Counted from the first letter of the stretch, positions 45,092-54,683 are shown. The stretch is 55,151 nt of DNA from Bacteroidota bacterium (GCA_005799025.1 SYHX01000002.1:1-55151), one strand, 5' to 3'. Program-made: numbers and translations. Notes: a model not told the origin generated them from the letters alone.

Positions 45092-46572
45092 GGTGTCCAA
45101 ATTTCGGCATCGCGACCCCAACCAAGGCGGACTCTTTCTCCGTCCGGCGGCCTTGCCATGCGTTCCAAACCGCTAGGGAATGTGCTTTGCCACCAAACGG
45201 CGTTGAACCAATCCTTACCCGTGGAATCCCAATGCAGCATAGCTATGCGGTATTGCCAACTTTGATGGTATTGAAGGGCTAGAGTATACCCCATAACATA
45301 GAGCAGAGCTAAGGACAAGGACCAGCGCCTCAAGGTGTCCAACAAGCGAGGAAGCCCCAGTACCGAACGATGCAACCATCTCAAAAAAGCCTGCACCACG
45401 GCGATACCTGCACTCACCAAGGCCGGATACCATTCCACCATAGCCCTCCCCCCCAGGGACCCCCCAAACCACCATGACCACCACGAAGAATAGACGTAAA
45501 TTACCAGAGGCAGGAGGATAACGACAGCCGTAGCCAAAGGATAAGGCTCGCAGGTAGGCCAATCCCGTTTGCCTTTCCAAAAACAACGAATAAAAGCCCA
45601 TAGCCATCCAAGCACAACCAATACCATGACTGGATTGTATAGTAACCAACCTTTGCGGTAACTGAGCAAAAATTCAAGGATTCGGGGGTCCTTCCAAAAA
45701 AATCGTTCGCCTTGGTACGAGTAAAAAATCAATTGCCCCGTAACATACTTCCAATAAAACGCCTGCAAAACGATGGGCACCAGAAAAACCATAAAAGCAG
45801 CGAGAAGTGAAAACGGTTGAGACGAAATTCGTTTGATCTTTGCCACCAAACCAGGCCATCCCCCGTACCAAAGCGGCAAAAGACCAGCCATCAACATGGT
45901 CGGCCGAATCAAAACCAACATCCCATAAGCCAAGGACAGGCCCAAAAACCAGCGCAGCGGGATGGAAGGGGGTCGAAAGGTGCGATGAGAACACCATAGC
46001 AACATCGACATCCAAAAAAAAGAAAAACTGTGCGACATGGCCGGCTCATAAACCAAATAATTCCCCAAGTTGGTCCCCCCCACCAAAAGCAACAAGGCAA
46101 TCGCAACGGTCCAAGAACCCCAAAAAATCCGCAACCAAGATCGGAGTACCCATAGCCCCAAGGAGCCCCAAAAAAATCCCGCCAACGCCATCGCAAATTG
46201 GTAAGGCCTACTGAACCCGTCCGCTGAGTAGCCCAACCGAGGAGCCAAAACGTGGGCCATTCCAAAAAAGGGACTCATCATCAGCGCCACCCCCATGGAG
46301 GTCTTGATCACCTTGTGCCCATCGGGAGTGGTTTCGGGCCAATAGCGGTCACGGTGCAGATGAACATCGGAACGACCCGGATCCCCCACAAACGAAAGGG
46401 ACAAATCCCCCTCAATGCATAAAGCCGGCAAATACGCGTAATATGAAATGACATCCCAATAAATTGGTCTCAGGTTCGGTTTGCCTTCATTCGAACGATC
46501 CAAATCAAGAAATTGTAACCCCAGAAGAACCTGCAACCCCAACAAGAACAGCATCGAGGGGTCGCGTCTCAT
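45088..46572 (-). CDS. Multi-spanning membrane protein, GT-C glycosyltransferase-like
   Basis: About 494 residues from the ATG at 46572 (MRRDPSMLFLL); the frame is open from a TTG one codon upstream. The ATG shares one base with the parC stop (TGATG), so the two genes are coupled. I count roughly ten to eleven hydrophobic segments. The first long loop, after IYWDVISYYAYLPALCIEGD, is the position of the acidic metal/donor site of GT-C enzymes (such as the PMT and ArnT families), but I see no diagnostic family signature. The function is therefore inferred from topology and from the DPM1-like gene on the opposite strand. Confidence 0.75.
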   Translation of the reverse strand: MRRDPSMLFLLGLQVLLGLQFLDLDRSNEGKPNLRPIYWDVISYYAYLPALCIEGDLSLSFVGDPGRSDVHLHRDRYWPETTPDGHKVIKTSMGVALMMSPFFGMAHVLAPRLGYSADGFSRPYQFAMALAGFFWGSLGLWVLRSWLRIFWGSWTVAIALLLLVGGTNLGNYLVYEPAMSHSFSFFWMSMLLWCSHRTFRPPSIPLRWFLGLSLAYGMLVLIRPTMLMAGLLPLWYGGWPGLVAKIKRISSQPFSLLAAFMVFLVPIVLQAFYWKYVTGQLIFYSYQGERFFWKDPRILEFLLSYRKGWLLYNPVMVLVVLGWLWAFIRCFWKGKRDWPTCEPYPLATAVVILLPLVIYVYSSWWSWWFGGSLGGRAMVEWYPALVSAGIAVVQAFLRWLHRSVLGLPRLLDTLRRWSLSLALLYVMGYTLALQYHQSWQYRIAMLHWDSTGKDWFNAVWWQSTFPSGLERMARPPDGERVRLGWGRDAEIWTP

Positions 46573-49205
46573 CAAAATAATTTTTGTTGTTCCCCTCCTC
46601 CTCTAGCAGCAGATTTCCCTTTGCCATCCCGTTTGGGTGAAGCTCCGCTTTTCCTTGTCCTGGACGGCCCAGGCACTTCATGCTCTTGCCAAATATCTTC
46701 TTGAAAATCTTCAACCCGGCCCTTGGCTTCAGGGGTCAATTCTTCTCCTAACAACGGATTTAACAATTCCGCACCAAGCAAAGGCTGCGTTGTGAGGCGA
46801 TTCCCCATAGCTTTCCAGCCTTTGACGTCCATGAACTGATCCAAATCGAGGACCTTGCGATCCTTTTTGCGGGTGGTTCCCCATTCGAATGCCACCCTAG
46901 GTGCGGGATGTTGCCAAGAAAAAGCAGCCTTGGCTCCTTTCTCATCAACCACAAAGGAAAATCTCTTATGCAAGGTAATAGTTTCAATGAGAAAACGTTT
47001 GATGTACCAGGCTTTGGACGAAGGAATATAGTGACATACGTTCAAAGGCATTTCCGGATTCCACTTGTTCAGCAGCAACAATTCTTCGGTTTCAAAGCGG
47101 TACTGTACCCCTGGTTCTAGAAGTTCGTAGGAACCTTCTTCGTATACAGAAATGAGGAAATCCCCGTTGTTGAAATGCCCCAAGAATATCCCACGCCCAT
47201 CGCGGTTCAAACGACCTACATCAGGCTCAAACCAAAACGGCCTCCCCCCTAGCTCTGAATTTCCTTTCTCCTTGAAAACCACCTTCTTGATTGGATATTT
47301 GGTCACAATATTTCCAAGCGCTGAACGGTTTTTGATGGCAATTTCAGCAAAATCAAAATCGATATTTTTGTTATGGGCTCTGCATCCGGGATGCAATTGA
47401 ATTTGAACACGTTCAGATTCAGCATTGGGATTGGATGAAAAATATTGAACTCGGGTATGGGCCGTGCCTTTGGTTAATTCGTATTCTTTGTCCCGGATCA
47501 CCCCACTGACTTGAAAGCGCTTGGCCATACTGACCCCGGAGGCCCCGTCTGTATAGACCATATTGTAAGCAATACGATCATCTTGCCGCCTGAAAATGTC
47601 GATCCACACGATATCCTTACCTACATACGCCTTATCCGATACTTTGGTAATCAAACATTTACCATCTCTTCTAAACACAATAATTTCATCAAGAGTGGAG
47701 CAGTCTCCTACAAGTTCTTCTTTGCGTAAACCTGTGCCCACAAAACCTGTTTGGCGGTTCACGTACAACTTTTCACTAGCCAAGGCTACTTGATTAGCTT
47801 GGATCGTATCAAACGCCCTTATCTCGGTCTTGCGCTCCCTACCTTTACCAAATTGCAGCAAGAGTTTTTGATAAAAATCAATTGCATAAGCAATTAGATT
47901 TGACAAATGATGATCCGTTTCGGTAATTTGTTCCTGAAGGGATTTGAGTTGTTCGGTAGCTTTGAAGGTATCGTATTTGCTGATGCGCTTGATTTTGATT
48001 TCAGTCAATTTCACAAGATCATCGCGAATGATTTCGCGGCGAAATCGCTTTTTGAAAGGCTTCAGACCCAAATCAATCGCGGCCAAAACCGCCTCCCACG
48101 TTTCGCATTCTTCGATCTTTCGGTAAATACGCTCTTCGATAAAGATTTGCTCTAAAGATCCCATATGCCATTGTTCAGCAAGATCGGCCTTCCGTAACAA
48201 CAATTCTTGCTGAAGCAAATCCACCGTTTGACTAGTATTGCGCCGAAGGATATCGGAAACCCCCATGAAGATGGGACGATGTCCTTCAATCACACAGGCA
48301 TTGGGTGAAATCGAAACTTCGCAATCCGTAAACGCGTAGAGCGCATCAATGGTCTGGTCCGCTGAAACTCCGGCAGGTAATTGAATTTCGATTTCAACCT
48401 TTTCGGCCGTATTATCCATTACCTTCTTCACCTTGAGCTTACCACTGTCATTGGCTTTCAGAATAGAATCAATCAAGCCGCCGGTGGTGGTACCGTAAGG
48501 AATCTCCCGAATAATCAAGGCCTTCTTGTCATTCTCTTCGATATGCGCCCTGCAACGGATTTTCCCTCCACGGTTACCGTCTTGGTATAGACTTATATCC
48601 ACCATACCTCCGGTTACAAAATCCGGGTACAAGGTGAAGGATTGTTTGCGTAATATTTTGATGGAAGCCTCAATCAACTCCACGAAATTATGGGGAAGAA
48701 TTTTAGTCGCTAATCCTACCGCAATACCCTCAACGCCTTGGGCTAGGAGCAAAGGAAATTTGGCGGGCAAGGTTACCGGTTCCTTTTTGCGGCCATCGTA
48801 GGTCATCTGCCATGACGTGGTCCGTGCATTGAACAGGATGGCATGTGCGAATTTGCTCAAACGTGCCTCGATATAACGCGATGCCGCTGCTGCATCCCCG
48901 GTACGGACATCACCCCAATTACCTTGGGTATCAATGAGCAAGTCCTTTTGCCCTAGTCCTACCAAGGCATCACCGATCGCCGCATCACCGTGCGGGTGGT
49001 ACTGCATGGTCTGCCCTATGAGATTGGCGACCTTGTTGAAGCGACCATCGTCAATCACCTCCATAGCATGAAGGATTCTACGCTGCACCGGTTTCAAACC
49101 ATCCCCCAGCGCAGGAACAGCACGCTCCAAAATAACATAAGACGCATATTCCAAGAACCAATTCTCGTACATGCCAGAAACCGGAAGATAGGCCTCCGGA
49201 TCCAT
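46572..49205 (-). CDS. parC: DNA topoisomerase IV subunit A
   Basis: Breakage-reunion subunit that decatenates chromosomes together with ParE. I place the start at the ATG at 49205 (MDPEAYLPVSGMYENW, 877 residues), 43 bases after the symporter stop; a TTG at 49259 is possible. The open frame runs to 49451 but that part lies inside the symporter gene. Motifs are YASYVILERAVPALGDGLKP, GQTMQYHPHGDAAIGDAL, the catalytic Tyr (~111) in ASRYIEARLSKFAHA and KEPVTLPAKFPLLLAQGVEG. The C-terminal domain is diverged and ends in a Lys/Arg/Gly-rich tail. ParE is not adjacent. Confidence 0.93.
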   Translation of the reverse strand: MDPEAYLPVSGMYENWFLEYASYVILERAVPALGDGLKPVQRRILHAMEVIDDGRFNKVANLIGQTMQYHPHGDAAIGDALVGLGQKDLLIDTQGNWGDVRTGDAAAASRYIEARLSKFAHAILFNARTTSWQMTYDGRKKEPVTLPAKFPLLLAQGVEGIAVGLATKILPHNFVELIEASIKILRKQSFTLYPDFVTGGMVDISLYQDGNRGGKIRCRAHIEENDKKALIIREIPYGTTTGGLIDSILKANDSGKLKVKKVMDNTAEKVEIEIQLPAGVSADQTIDALYAFTDCEVSISPNACVIEGHRPIFMGVSDILRRNTSQTVDLLQQELLLRKADLAEQWHMGSLEQIFIEERIYRKIEECETWEAVLAAIDLGLKPFKKRFRREIIRDDLVKLTEIKIKRISKYDTFKATEQLKSLQEQITETDHHLSNLIAYAIDFYQKLLLQFGKGRERKTEIRAFDTIQANQVALASEKLYVNRQTGFVGTGLRKEELVGDCSTLDEIIVFRRDGKCLITKVSDKAYVGKDIVWIDIFRRQDDRIAYNMVYTDGASGVSMAKRFQVSGVIRDKEYELTKGTAHTRVQYFSSNPNAESERVQIQLHPGCRAHNKNIDFDFAEIAIKNRSALGNIVTKYPIKKVVFKEKGNSELGGRPFWFEPDVGRLNRDGRGIFLGHFNNGDFLISVYEEGSYELLEPGVQYRFETEELLLLNKWNPEMPLNVCHYIPSSKAWYIKRFLIETITLHKRFSFVVDEKGAKAAFSWQHPAPRVAFEWGTTRKKDRKVLDLDQFMDVKGWKAMGNRLTTQPLLGAELLNPLLGEELTPEAKGRVEDFQEDIWQEHEVPGPSRTRKSGASPKRDGKGKSAARGGGEQQKLF

Positions 49206-49248
49206 GGTAGAAGGAGGCGCTATGTACGCCGGGGTCGAATCAGATTTC

Positions 49249-50928
49249 TTACGGGCCAAGGTTAGTTCTACTTTTGAATGAACTGCGTGAAGATACCTTG
49301 GACATCCAAAATTCCCAAACAAGGGAAAGTATAGGAACCGACAAGGCTCCAACGATATTGAGCCAGAGGTATGGTACATCCATCCCCCAGAACATAAAAA
49401 GTACAAGCAATTCCGTTCCCAAAGCGGCCAGAAGCACAGCCGTAGAGCCAACGCTTTGGGTGAAGAACGCCGTCAGAAAGATGCCCAAGATGGTCCCGTA
49501 TACCAAGGATCCGAGCACATTCACGGCCTCGATCAAGGTGCCCAAATGCTGGGCCACCATAGCAAATCCGATGGCATAGAAGCCCCAGGCCAAGGTGAAC
49601 CACCTTCCCATAGTCACGGCCTTGGGGCTTTCCATGAATTCTTTGTGGCCAGCTTTGCGGGTATAGAAATCCACCAGTGTGGTGGTGGATAAGGCACTTA
49701 ATTCGGCCGAGGTTGAGGACATGGAGGCACAGAAAACCATGGAAATCAACAAACCCACCAAACCTACCGGGAGATGGTTCAAAACATAACGAATAAAAAT
49801 GAAATTGGTATCGTTGAAATCTCCTTGAGGAGCGGCCTTGGCCCTTTGAGACTGCGAAGCCATGCGAATAGAATCTAAGTTATGATTGCTTACAATCAAG
49901 GCCTTCGCTAAACTATCCCTCTGTAAACCCTCTGAAGAACTTTGCCAGCTCATCGCCAATGCACGACGCTGCAAGGCCACGTTGCGGTGTTCGATAGATT
50001 CAAGTTCAGGATATTTAAAATTCACAGGGGGTACTTCGATGACATAGAAAACGTACATCAGTACCCCTATCATCAAAATAGCCAATTGCATAGGCAACTT
50101 GAACACTGCATTGAGTGCAAGTCCTCTACGACTCTCCTCCAAGGATTGCCCTCCCAAATAACGTTGAACCTGGCTTTGGTCGGTCCCAAAATACGATAAC
50201 ATCAGAAAACCACCACCTAACAAACCTGTCCAAAGGCTGTATTTATCTTCCCAATTCCAACGCCATACCAAGGCTTCCGTCTTGCCTCCCAGGGCAGCTA
50301 AATCCCAAGCATCCTTGACGGACCATAGTTCAGGCAGCCCACGAAGCATCCACCAAGCCGCCAAACCCATGCCCATGAGGATGATCCCCATTTGCAGAAC
50401 TTGGGTCCTGGCAACGGCCTTTGATCCACCGCTTAAGGTGTATGCCAACACCACCAGTCCCGTCAAAAGATTTGTCCATATCAAATTCCAATTCAAGACG
50501 GTGCTCAATATTAATGCCGGCGCGTAGATAGTCAACCCTGCCGCCAGACCTCTCTGAGTAAGAAACAGAAAGGCGGCCATGCGCCTAACGCGGCCATCAA
50601 ATCGCGATTCCAAGAACTCATAGGCCGTGTACACATTCAAACGATAATACTTCGGAAGAATAAAGGCTGAAATCAATATCATCGCCAAAGGCAAGCCCAA
50701 ATAAAACTGAATAAACCCAAGGCCTTGCGTATAAGCCAAACCAGGTGCCGAAAGAAAGGTAATCGCACTGGCCTGTGTTGCCATAATACTCAAACCCACC
50801 ATCCACCCACTCTGCGTCCTCGCTCTCAGGAAATTCTCAGAACCGGATTTATGGCCCATGGACCATAATCCGTAAATCAGGATGAGCGCCTGAGTACCCA
50901 AGAGTACCCACCAATCCAAGCCATTCAT
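49249..50928 (-). CDS. Sodium:solute symporter family transporter
   Basis: A membrane protein of 559 residues with about 13 hydrophobic segments. The SSS signature is recognisable: the N-terminal SGWMVGLSIMATQASAITFL and PGLAYTQGLGFIQFYLGLPL, then YTAYEFLESRFDGRVRRM, LSYFGTDQSQVQRYLGGQSL, and VFCASMSSTSAELSALSTTT (sodium-site region). A long soluble insert (~310-375) separates two helices. The substrate is unknown; the upstream secreted PIG-L deacetylase suggests a deacetylated sugar or amine released by that enzyme, but this is inference. A 36-residue membrane ORF ends 4 bases before its ATG. Confidence 0.93.
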   Translation of the reverse strand: MNGLDWWVLLGTQALILIYGLWSMGHKSGSENFLRARTQSGWMVGLSIMATQASAITFLSAPGLAYTQGLGFIQFYLGLPLAMILISAFILPKYYRLNVYTAYEFLESRFDGRVRRMAAFLFLTQRGLAAGLTIYAPALILSTVLNWNLIWTNLLTGLVVLAYTLSGGSKAVARTQVLQMGIILMGMGLAAWWMLRGLPELWSVKDAWDLAALGGKTEALVWRWNWEDKYSLWTGLLGGGFLMLSYFGTDQSQVQRYLGGQSLEESRRGLALNAVFKLPMQLAILMIGVLMYVFYVIEVPPVNFKYPELESIEHRNVALQRRALAMSWQSSSEGLQRDSLAKALIVSNHNLDSIRMASQSQRAKAAPQGDFNDTNFIFIRYVLNHLPVGLVGLLISMVFCASMSSTSAELSALSTTTLVDFYTRKAGHKEFMESPKAVTMGRWFTLAWGFYAIGFAMVAQHLGTLIEAVNVLGSLVYGTILGIFLTAFFTQSVGSTAVLLAALGTELLVLFMFWGMDVPYLWLNIVGALSVPILSLVWEFWMSKVSSRSSFKSRTNLGP

Positions 50929-50932
50929 TGTA

Positions 50933-51043
50933 TTACGTGGTTAGAGCATAAAGCAATACAATAAAGGCAGCCCAATAGAGCAACAAGGCCAGGTATCTTC
51001 GTGACCAAAGATGACGAGCTTGATGCTCAGGGTCTTGGGACAT
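50933..51043 (-). CDS. 36-residue single-pass membrane miniprotein
   Basis: A small frame fills the gap between the PIG-L and symporter genes: MSQDPEHQARHLWSRR, then a hydrophobic segment (YLALLLYWAAFIVLLYALTT) that ends at TAA. It starts at the ATG at 51043, overlaps the end of the PIG-L gene by 17 bases, and stops 4 bases before the symporter ATG. The basic residues before the helix fit an N-in orientation. It resembles in layout the short accessory subunits of some symporters, but I recognise no named family. Placement, spacing and composition support it being real; it is too short for usual gene finders. Confidence 0.6.
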   Translation of the reverse strand: MSQDPEHQARHLWSRRYLALLLYWAAFIVLLYALTT

Positions 51044-53690
51044 AGGATACTAGATTTTGAAGCAAACGATAGGACCCCTTAACCCCTTCGCTGCATTGCC
51101 GAAACAAAGCCAATCCGCAATAAGTCACTGCACCACGCCCATAGCGCGTGGTAAGCAAGGAGCCATCCTGATCCAATTCAGCAGAACCGCTATCACGCAT
51201 TCGTAACAAGGGCTTCCAACGAGCATCCCATGTCTCGCCAAAATACAGCCCCCGCTCTTGGACCCATTCTTCAAAATCCAAAGAAGAAAGTTTATTGGGC
51301 ATGCATAACAACGGGTGTTTTTCATCCAGAAAGGTCACCGCAGCATTCTCTTCGGTCACTCGTCCTCGGCCAATCTTGAAGGGAAAAGGACCCATTTGTT
51401 TCCATAATAAATTAGAGGTGGTTTGATATTGGACTATCACATGGCCGCCAAGCTTGGCGTACTCCATCAACAATGGGTGAAGATACCCCGCATTAATATC
51501 GGTGTTAAAAAATCTGACACCTATCAGGATCGATTGGCAAGCCTTCAATTGATTAAGGGTCACCGAAGCTGGATCCAAATCGGCAACCTTGTACCCCATC
51601 ACCTTAAGAGATTGAGGGAGAGCATCCCCTGCCCCGCGTAGATAGCCCACCGTTCCTTTGGCCTCGACCACCTTCAGGCGAATCAACGACGCAGAGACTT
51701 CCATAGTTCTCGTCAAAACAGGAATATGGTTGTATTGAATACGCTGAACGCCACTCAGAGGAATTGGCCACCATGAACCTTGTTCTGCGCGCCAAAGACC
51801 GGGAATCAAAAGACCTTCCTCTCCTTTGCCCTTGGATACCTCCATAAGGGTTATCTCCAACGTGTAGAGGGTATCGGTTTGAGGAGATTCCAATACCATA
51901 GGCCCAGACATTACAACCCATCCCGATGGCCATGACCACAAATCCAATTTAAGGGTATCCGGATAACGTTGCCGAAGCAGTCCGGGTTCGACTCTAAGAG
52001 CGATTTGCATTCGAATTTCTGAGCGAGTATCCGAGATATAATACCTAGGGGCATCCAGGTTTATTTGGTAGGCCGGGACAGACTCCACCGGCTTGTAACG
52101 TTCGCCCAAGACTGGATCAGTCCATTTATAATTCAAGGGTAATTTGCTAACAATATCCACGAATTTTCCTTGGTATTCCAAGGTTCTCACGGTTTCAAAG
52201 ATAAAGGAAGGGGGTGTTTCACTACGATGTGCCATGGAATCGGGAGCATCATAAAATACTGGTGCATTAGTACTTGCCTTCCAAAACGGACCCGCATACC
52301 GCAGAAAGCTTGGCAAGTTAGCCTTGAATTTATTTTTCACGAGAGAATCACCTTCCTGGAACTCTATGAGTCCCACTTTCGATGAAACCCCCTCGGATGA
52401 CTCGGAAGGCCCCACATCCCATTGCCTCAGAATACGATACTGAAAATTAGAATCCAGGCCCCATAATTTCAAAGAGCGAAGCGAACTGCCTATGTCTTGG
52501 ACAGGCAATCGTCGCAGGCTATGCCATTCAAATTCCAAACTATCCCCCGGAACTGCCTTAGCACTCGTGGCTACAGCCTCTTCCCAAATTCCCAGCGATT
52601 CCAACAAAATCTTGTCGATTCGCGACTTGCGCTGCTTCAGCCACTGTTCATCCTCTGCATTCAAAACATTGACCTTGGACATCGAATCCAACAACAAACG
52701 CATTTGTATTAACGAATGAGCCCATGAAGTAGACCAAGCTCCTTGGCTTAGGGCATTCAGTTTTTCCCATTCTCTCGCATAAGCCGGCCACTGTTCATTA
52801 TCAGGGCTTGCTCCCAATACTCCAACGCAACCCTCTAGAGGACTTACCTTGGCCGAATCTCCAGCCAACCACTGGAAATATTCCCATTCACTACCCCGCT
52901 GCCTTGCAGATCCAAAGCCTTGGCTTTGATGCATGGAGCGGCTTTCGGCGGCCATTTCTCCATAGGAAACCCCCAAGCGCGGGTTAAATCCTCCCACATT
53001 GAGCCGAAGCAATTGACTTTTATCGTAATCCTGACGTCCGTAAAACCACCAACTTGTATTCCATACTAACCTCTTGGGTTGCCATACCGTCACACTTTTC
53101 AATTGCTCAGGAAAGCGGCTGCTGTCAGCTGCTGCAAAGAAGGCCTCCACGGCTAATTGAGCTGAGGCGGTGTGATGACCATGGGTTGCGGCAGGAAGGG
53201 GGCTGAATCGTGTCACAATTAAATCCGGCTTGAACAGGCGAATCGCCCAGACCACATCCTTCAGGATTTGTTCCTTGTCCCAATGGGTATAGGTTTCCTC
53301 AGGACTTTTGGAATACCCAAAATCATTGGCTCGTGTAAAAAACTGTTCTGCCCCGTCCACCCTTCTAGCCGCTAACAATTCTTGAGTTCTCACCAAACCA
53401 AGGTCGTAGCCTGTATGTTCTCCTAACAAATTTTGTCCTCCATCGCCGCGGGTCAGCGAAAGGTAAGCCGTACGGCAACGCGCTTCGTTGGCGAGCCAGG
53501 ACAATAAGCGGGTATTCTCATCATCAGGGTGTGCCGCCACGTACAGGACCGAGCCTGTAACACCCAAACCCCGAATCTCTTCCCGAATTCGATCCTGTGA
53601 CCAGCCTTGACGATACCCGAAGCCTCCTTGCGCAAATGCGCTGCTCAGCCACCCCAACAACGCGAAGACCCCCAAGAAAAATGTCCGCAT
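51027..53690 (-). CDS. Secreted PIG-L family deacetylase, long form
   Basis: An exported protein of 887 residues: signal peptide 1-20 (FFLGVFALLGWLSSAFA), then the PIG-L/LmbE zinc hydrolase domain (~45-300). The zinc ligands are seen in AHPDDEN (53-58) and in HGHHTAS; the nearby TRGDGGQNLLGEHTGYDLG is typical of this group. The C-terminal ~580 residues hold beta domains and a glutamine-amidotransferase-like segment (GYKVADLDPASVTLNQLKAC, GGHVIVQYQTTSN). PIG-L enzymes remove N-acetyl groups from sugars; the substrate here is unknown. It is 12 bases after the DUF2911 gene and upstream of the miniprotein and symporter. Confidence 0.92.
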   Translation of the reverse strand: MRTFFLGVFALLGWLSSAFAQGGFGYRQGWSQDRIREEIRGLGVTGSVLYVAAHPDDENTRLLSWLANEARCRTAYLSLTRGDGGQNLLGEHTGYDLGLVRTQELLAARRVDGAEQFFTRANDFGYSKSPEETYTHWDKEQILKDVVWAIRLFKPDLIVTRFSPLPAATHGHHTASAQLAVEAFFAAADSSRFPEQLKSVTVWQPKRLVWNTSWWFYGRQDYDKSQLLRLNVGGFNPRLGVSYGEMAAESRSMHQSQGFGSARQRGSEWEYFQWLAGDSAKVSPLEGCVGVLGASPDNEQWPAYAREWEKLNALSQGAWSTSWAHSLIQMRLLLDSMSKVNVLNAEDEQWLKQRKSRIDKILLESLGIWEEAVATSAKAVPGDSLEFEWHSLRRLPVQDIGSSLRSLKLWGLDSNFQYRILRQWDVGPSESSEGVSSKVGLIEFQEGDSLVKNKFKANLPSFLRYAGPFWKASTNAPVFYDAPDSMAHRSETPPSFIFETVRTLEYQGKFVDIVSKLPLNYKWTDPVLGERYKPVESVPAYQINLDAPRYYISDTRSEIRMQIALRVEPGLLRQRYPDTLKLDLWSWPSGWVVMSGPMVLESPQTDTLYTLEITLMEVSKGKGEEGLLIPGLWRAEQGSWWPIPLSGVQRIQYNHIPVLTRTMEVSASLIRLKVVEAKGTVGYLRGAGDALPQSLKVMGYKVADLDPASVTLNQLKACQSILIGVRFFNTDINAGYLHPLLMEYAKLGGHVIVQYQTTSNLLWKQMGPFPFKIGRGRVTEENAAVTFLDEKHPLLCMPNKLSSLDFEEWVQERGLYFGETWDARWKPLLRMRDSGSAELDQDGSLLTTRYGRGAVTYCGLALFRQCSEGVKGSYRLLQNLVSYVPRP

Positions 53691-53702
53691 AATCCGTGAG
53701 GT

Positions 53703-54617
53703 TTATTTCCCCTTCTTCTTCCCTGTAGGCGATACCGGAACCGCCTTGGCCGTCCATTCAGCTTTGCGAGCAGCAATATCAGCCGCATTGCCTTGGTACC
53801 AATCGGAGTTCTCCGCCTCGCCTTTGAGCCTTGCTTGTTCAGCCTGCTCCGAGGCCTCACGGAATTCACCCTTGGCCGCATACACCCTGGCCAAGGTCCA
53901 AAGCGGATAAAAATGTTCTCCATTCAGGCGAACGGCTTTGAGCGCCAAATCCAAGGCATAGGCTTGGTCATTGCCTTGTTCCAAAGCAAAGATGGCCGCA
54001 TTGGCACAGGGGTACCAATCGCTGGGGCGATCTACAAAAAATTTACGAACATTATTCATGCCTAATGCTTTGACATCTGCACTTATAGGAATCACCAATT
54101 GCATATTTTCCCAATGCAAACGAAGATTGGCCGATGAGGAATTCAGATACTCCAAGTCAAAGGAAAGACGCTCCCTTAAGGGGACCGCATTGGAAGGGGA
54201 CATTTCTATGCGAACGATGTCGAGATTCTCTTTGAATGACGTGGAACCCCACTGTCCCTCGTTGGAATTCAAGGCCACGGCCCATTCCTTGCCAGCACTG
54301 GGAATGATATACAAGGCGTATTTGCCAGCCTTCACGGGTTTTCCCCCGAAGCTCACCTCCGTGCTGAATGAAACCCAGGTCGCGGCGTTGGCACCAGCGC
54401 GCCAAATTTCATCGTAAGGCACCAATCCACCCCAAATAACTCTGCCATTCACAGCCGGTGAGCCAAAGTCAATTTCCAAATCGGTCACCCCCATGGTGAG
54501 CCTGCTTCCACATCGAGGAGATGGCTGTGGCAGCACCAATTGAGCCCATGTGCTGTTGCTCCAAAAGCAAATAAACGAGAAGACTAAAATTGCTTGACGT
54601 AATAATTTGGTATTCAT
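53703..54617 (-). CDS. DUF2911 domain protein with C-terminal TPR-like region
   Basis: An exported protein of 304 residues with a signal peptide (LVFSFICFWSNSTWA, cleavage before QLVLPQ). The DUF2911 core is at ~30-180: QPSPRCGSRLTMGVTDLEID, RVIWGGLVPYDEIWRAGANA, AGKYALYIIPSAGKEWAVAL, and the later YLNSSSANLRLHWENMQL. TPR-like helices follow (~205-275: YALDLALKAVRLNGEHFYPL). It ends in a basic tail (GKKKGK). DUF2911 is of unknown function. First gene of the minus run that continues with the PIG-L deacetylase (12-base gap), miniprotein, symporter, parC and the GT-C-like gene. Confidence 0.9.
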   Translation of the reverse strand: MNTKLLRQAILVFSFICFWSNSTWAQLVLPQPSPRCGSRLTMGVTDLEIDFGSPAVNGRVIWGGLVPYDEIWRAGANAATWVSFSTEVSFGGKPVKAGKYALYIIPSAGKEWAVALNSNEGQWGSTSFKENLDIVRIEMSPSNAVPLRERLSFDLEYLNSSSANLRLHWENMQLVIPISADVKALGMNNVRKFFVDRPSDWYPCANAAIFALEQGNDQAYALDLALKAVRLNGEHFYPLWTLARVYAAKGEFREASEQAEQARLKGEAENSDWYQGNAADIAARKAEWTAKAVPVSPTGKKKGK

Positions 54618-54683
54618 AAAATAAATTTTAAGGATTGGTTTAAAATTTCGAAAGGCCGAATTGGGCTAAAGAATCCAGATTCA

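Noticed and set aside
49206-49451. N-terminal extension of the parC frame
   Set aside because: It lies inside the symporter gene on the same strand in another frame, has no ParC-like sequence, and ParC similarity begins only at about 49200.
51027-53690. PIG-L protein as the bacillithiol enzyme BshB
   Set aside because: BshB is a cytoplasmic protein of about 230 residues; this one is 887 residues, has a signal peptide and lies beside a symporter.
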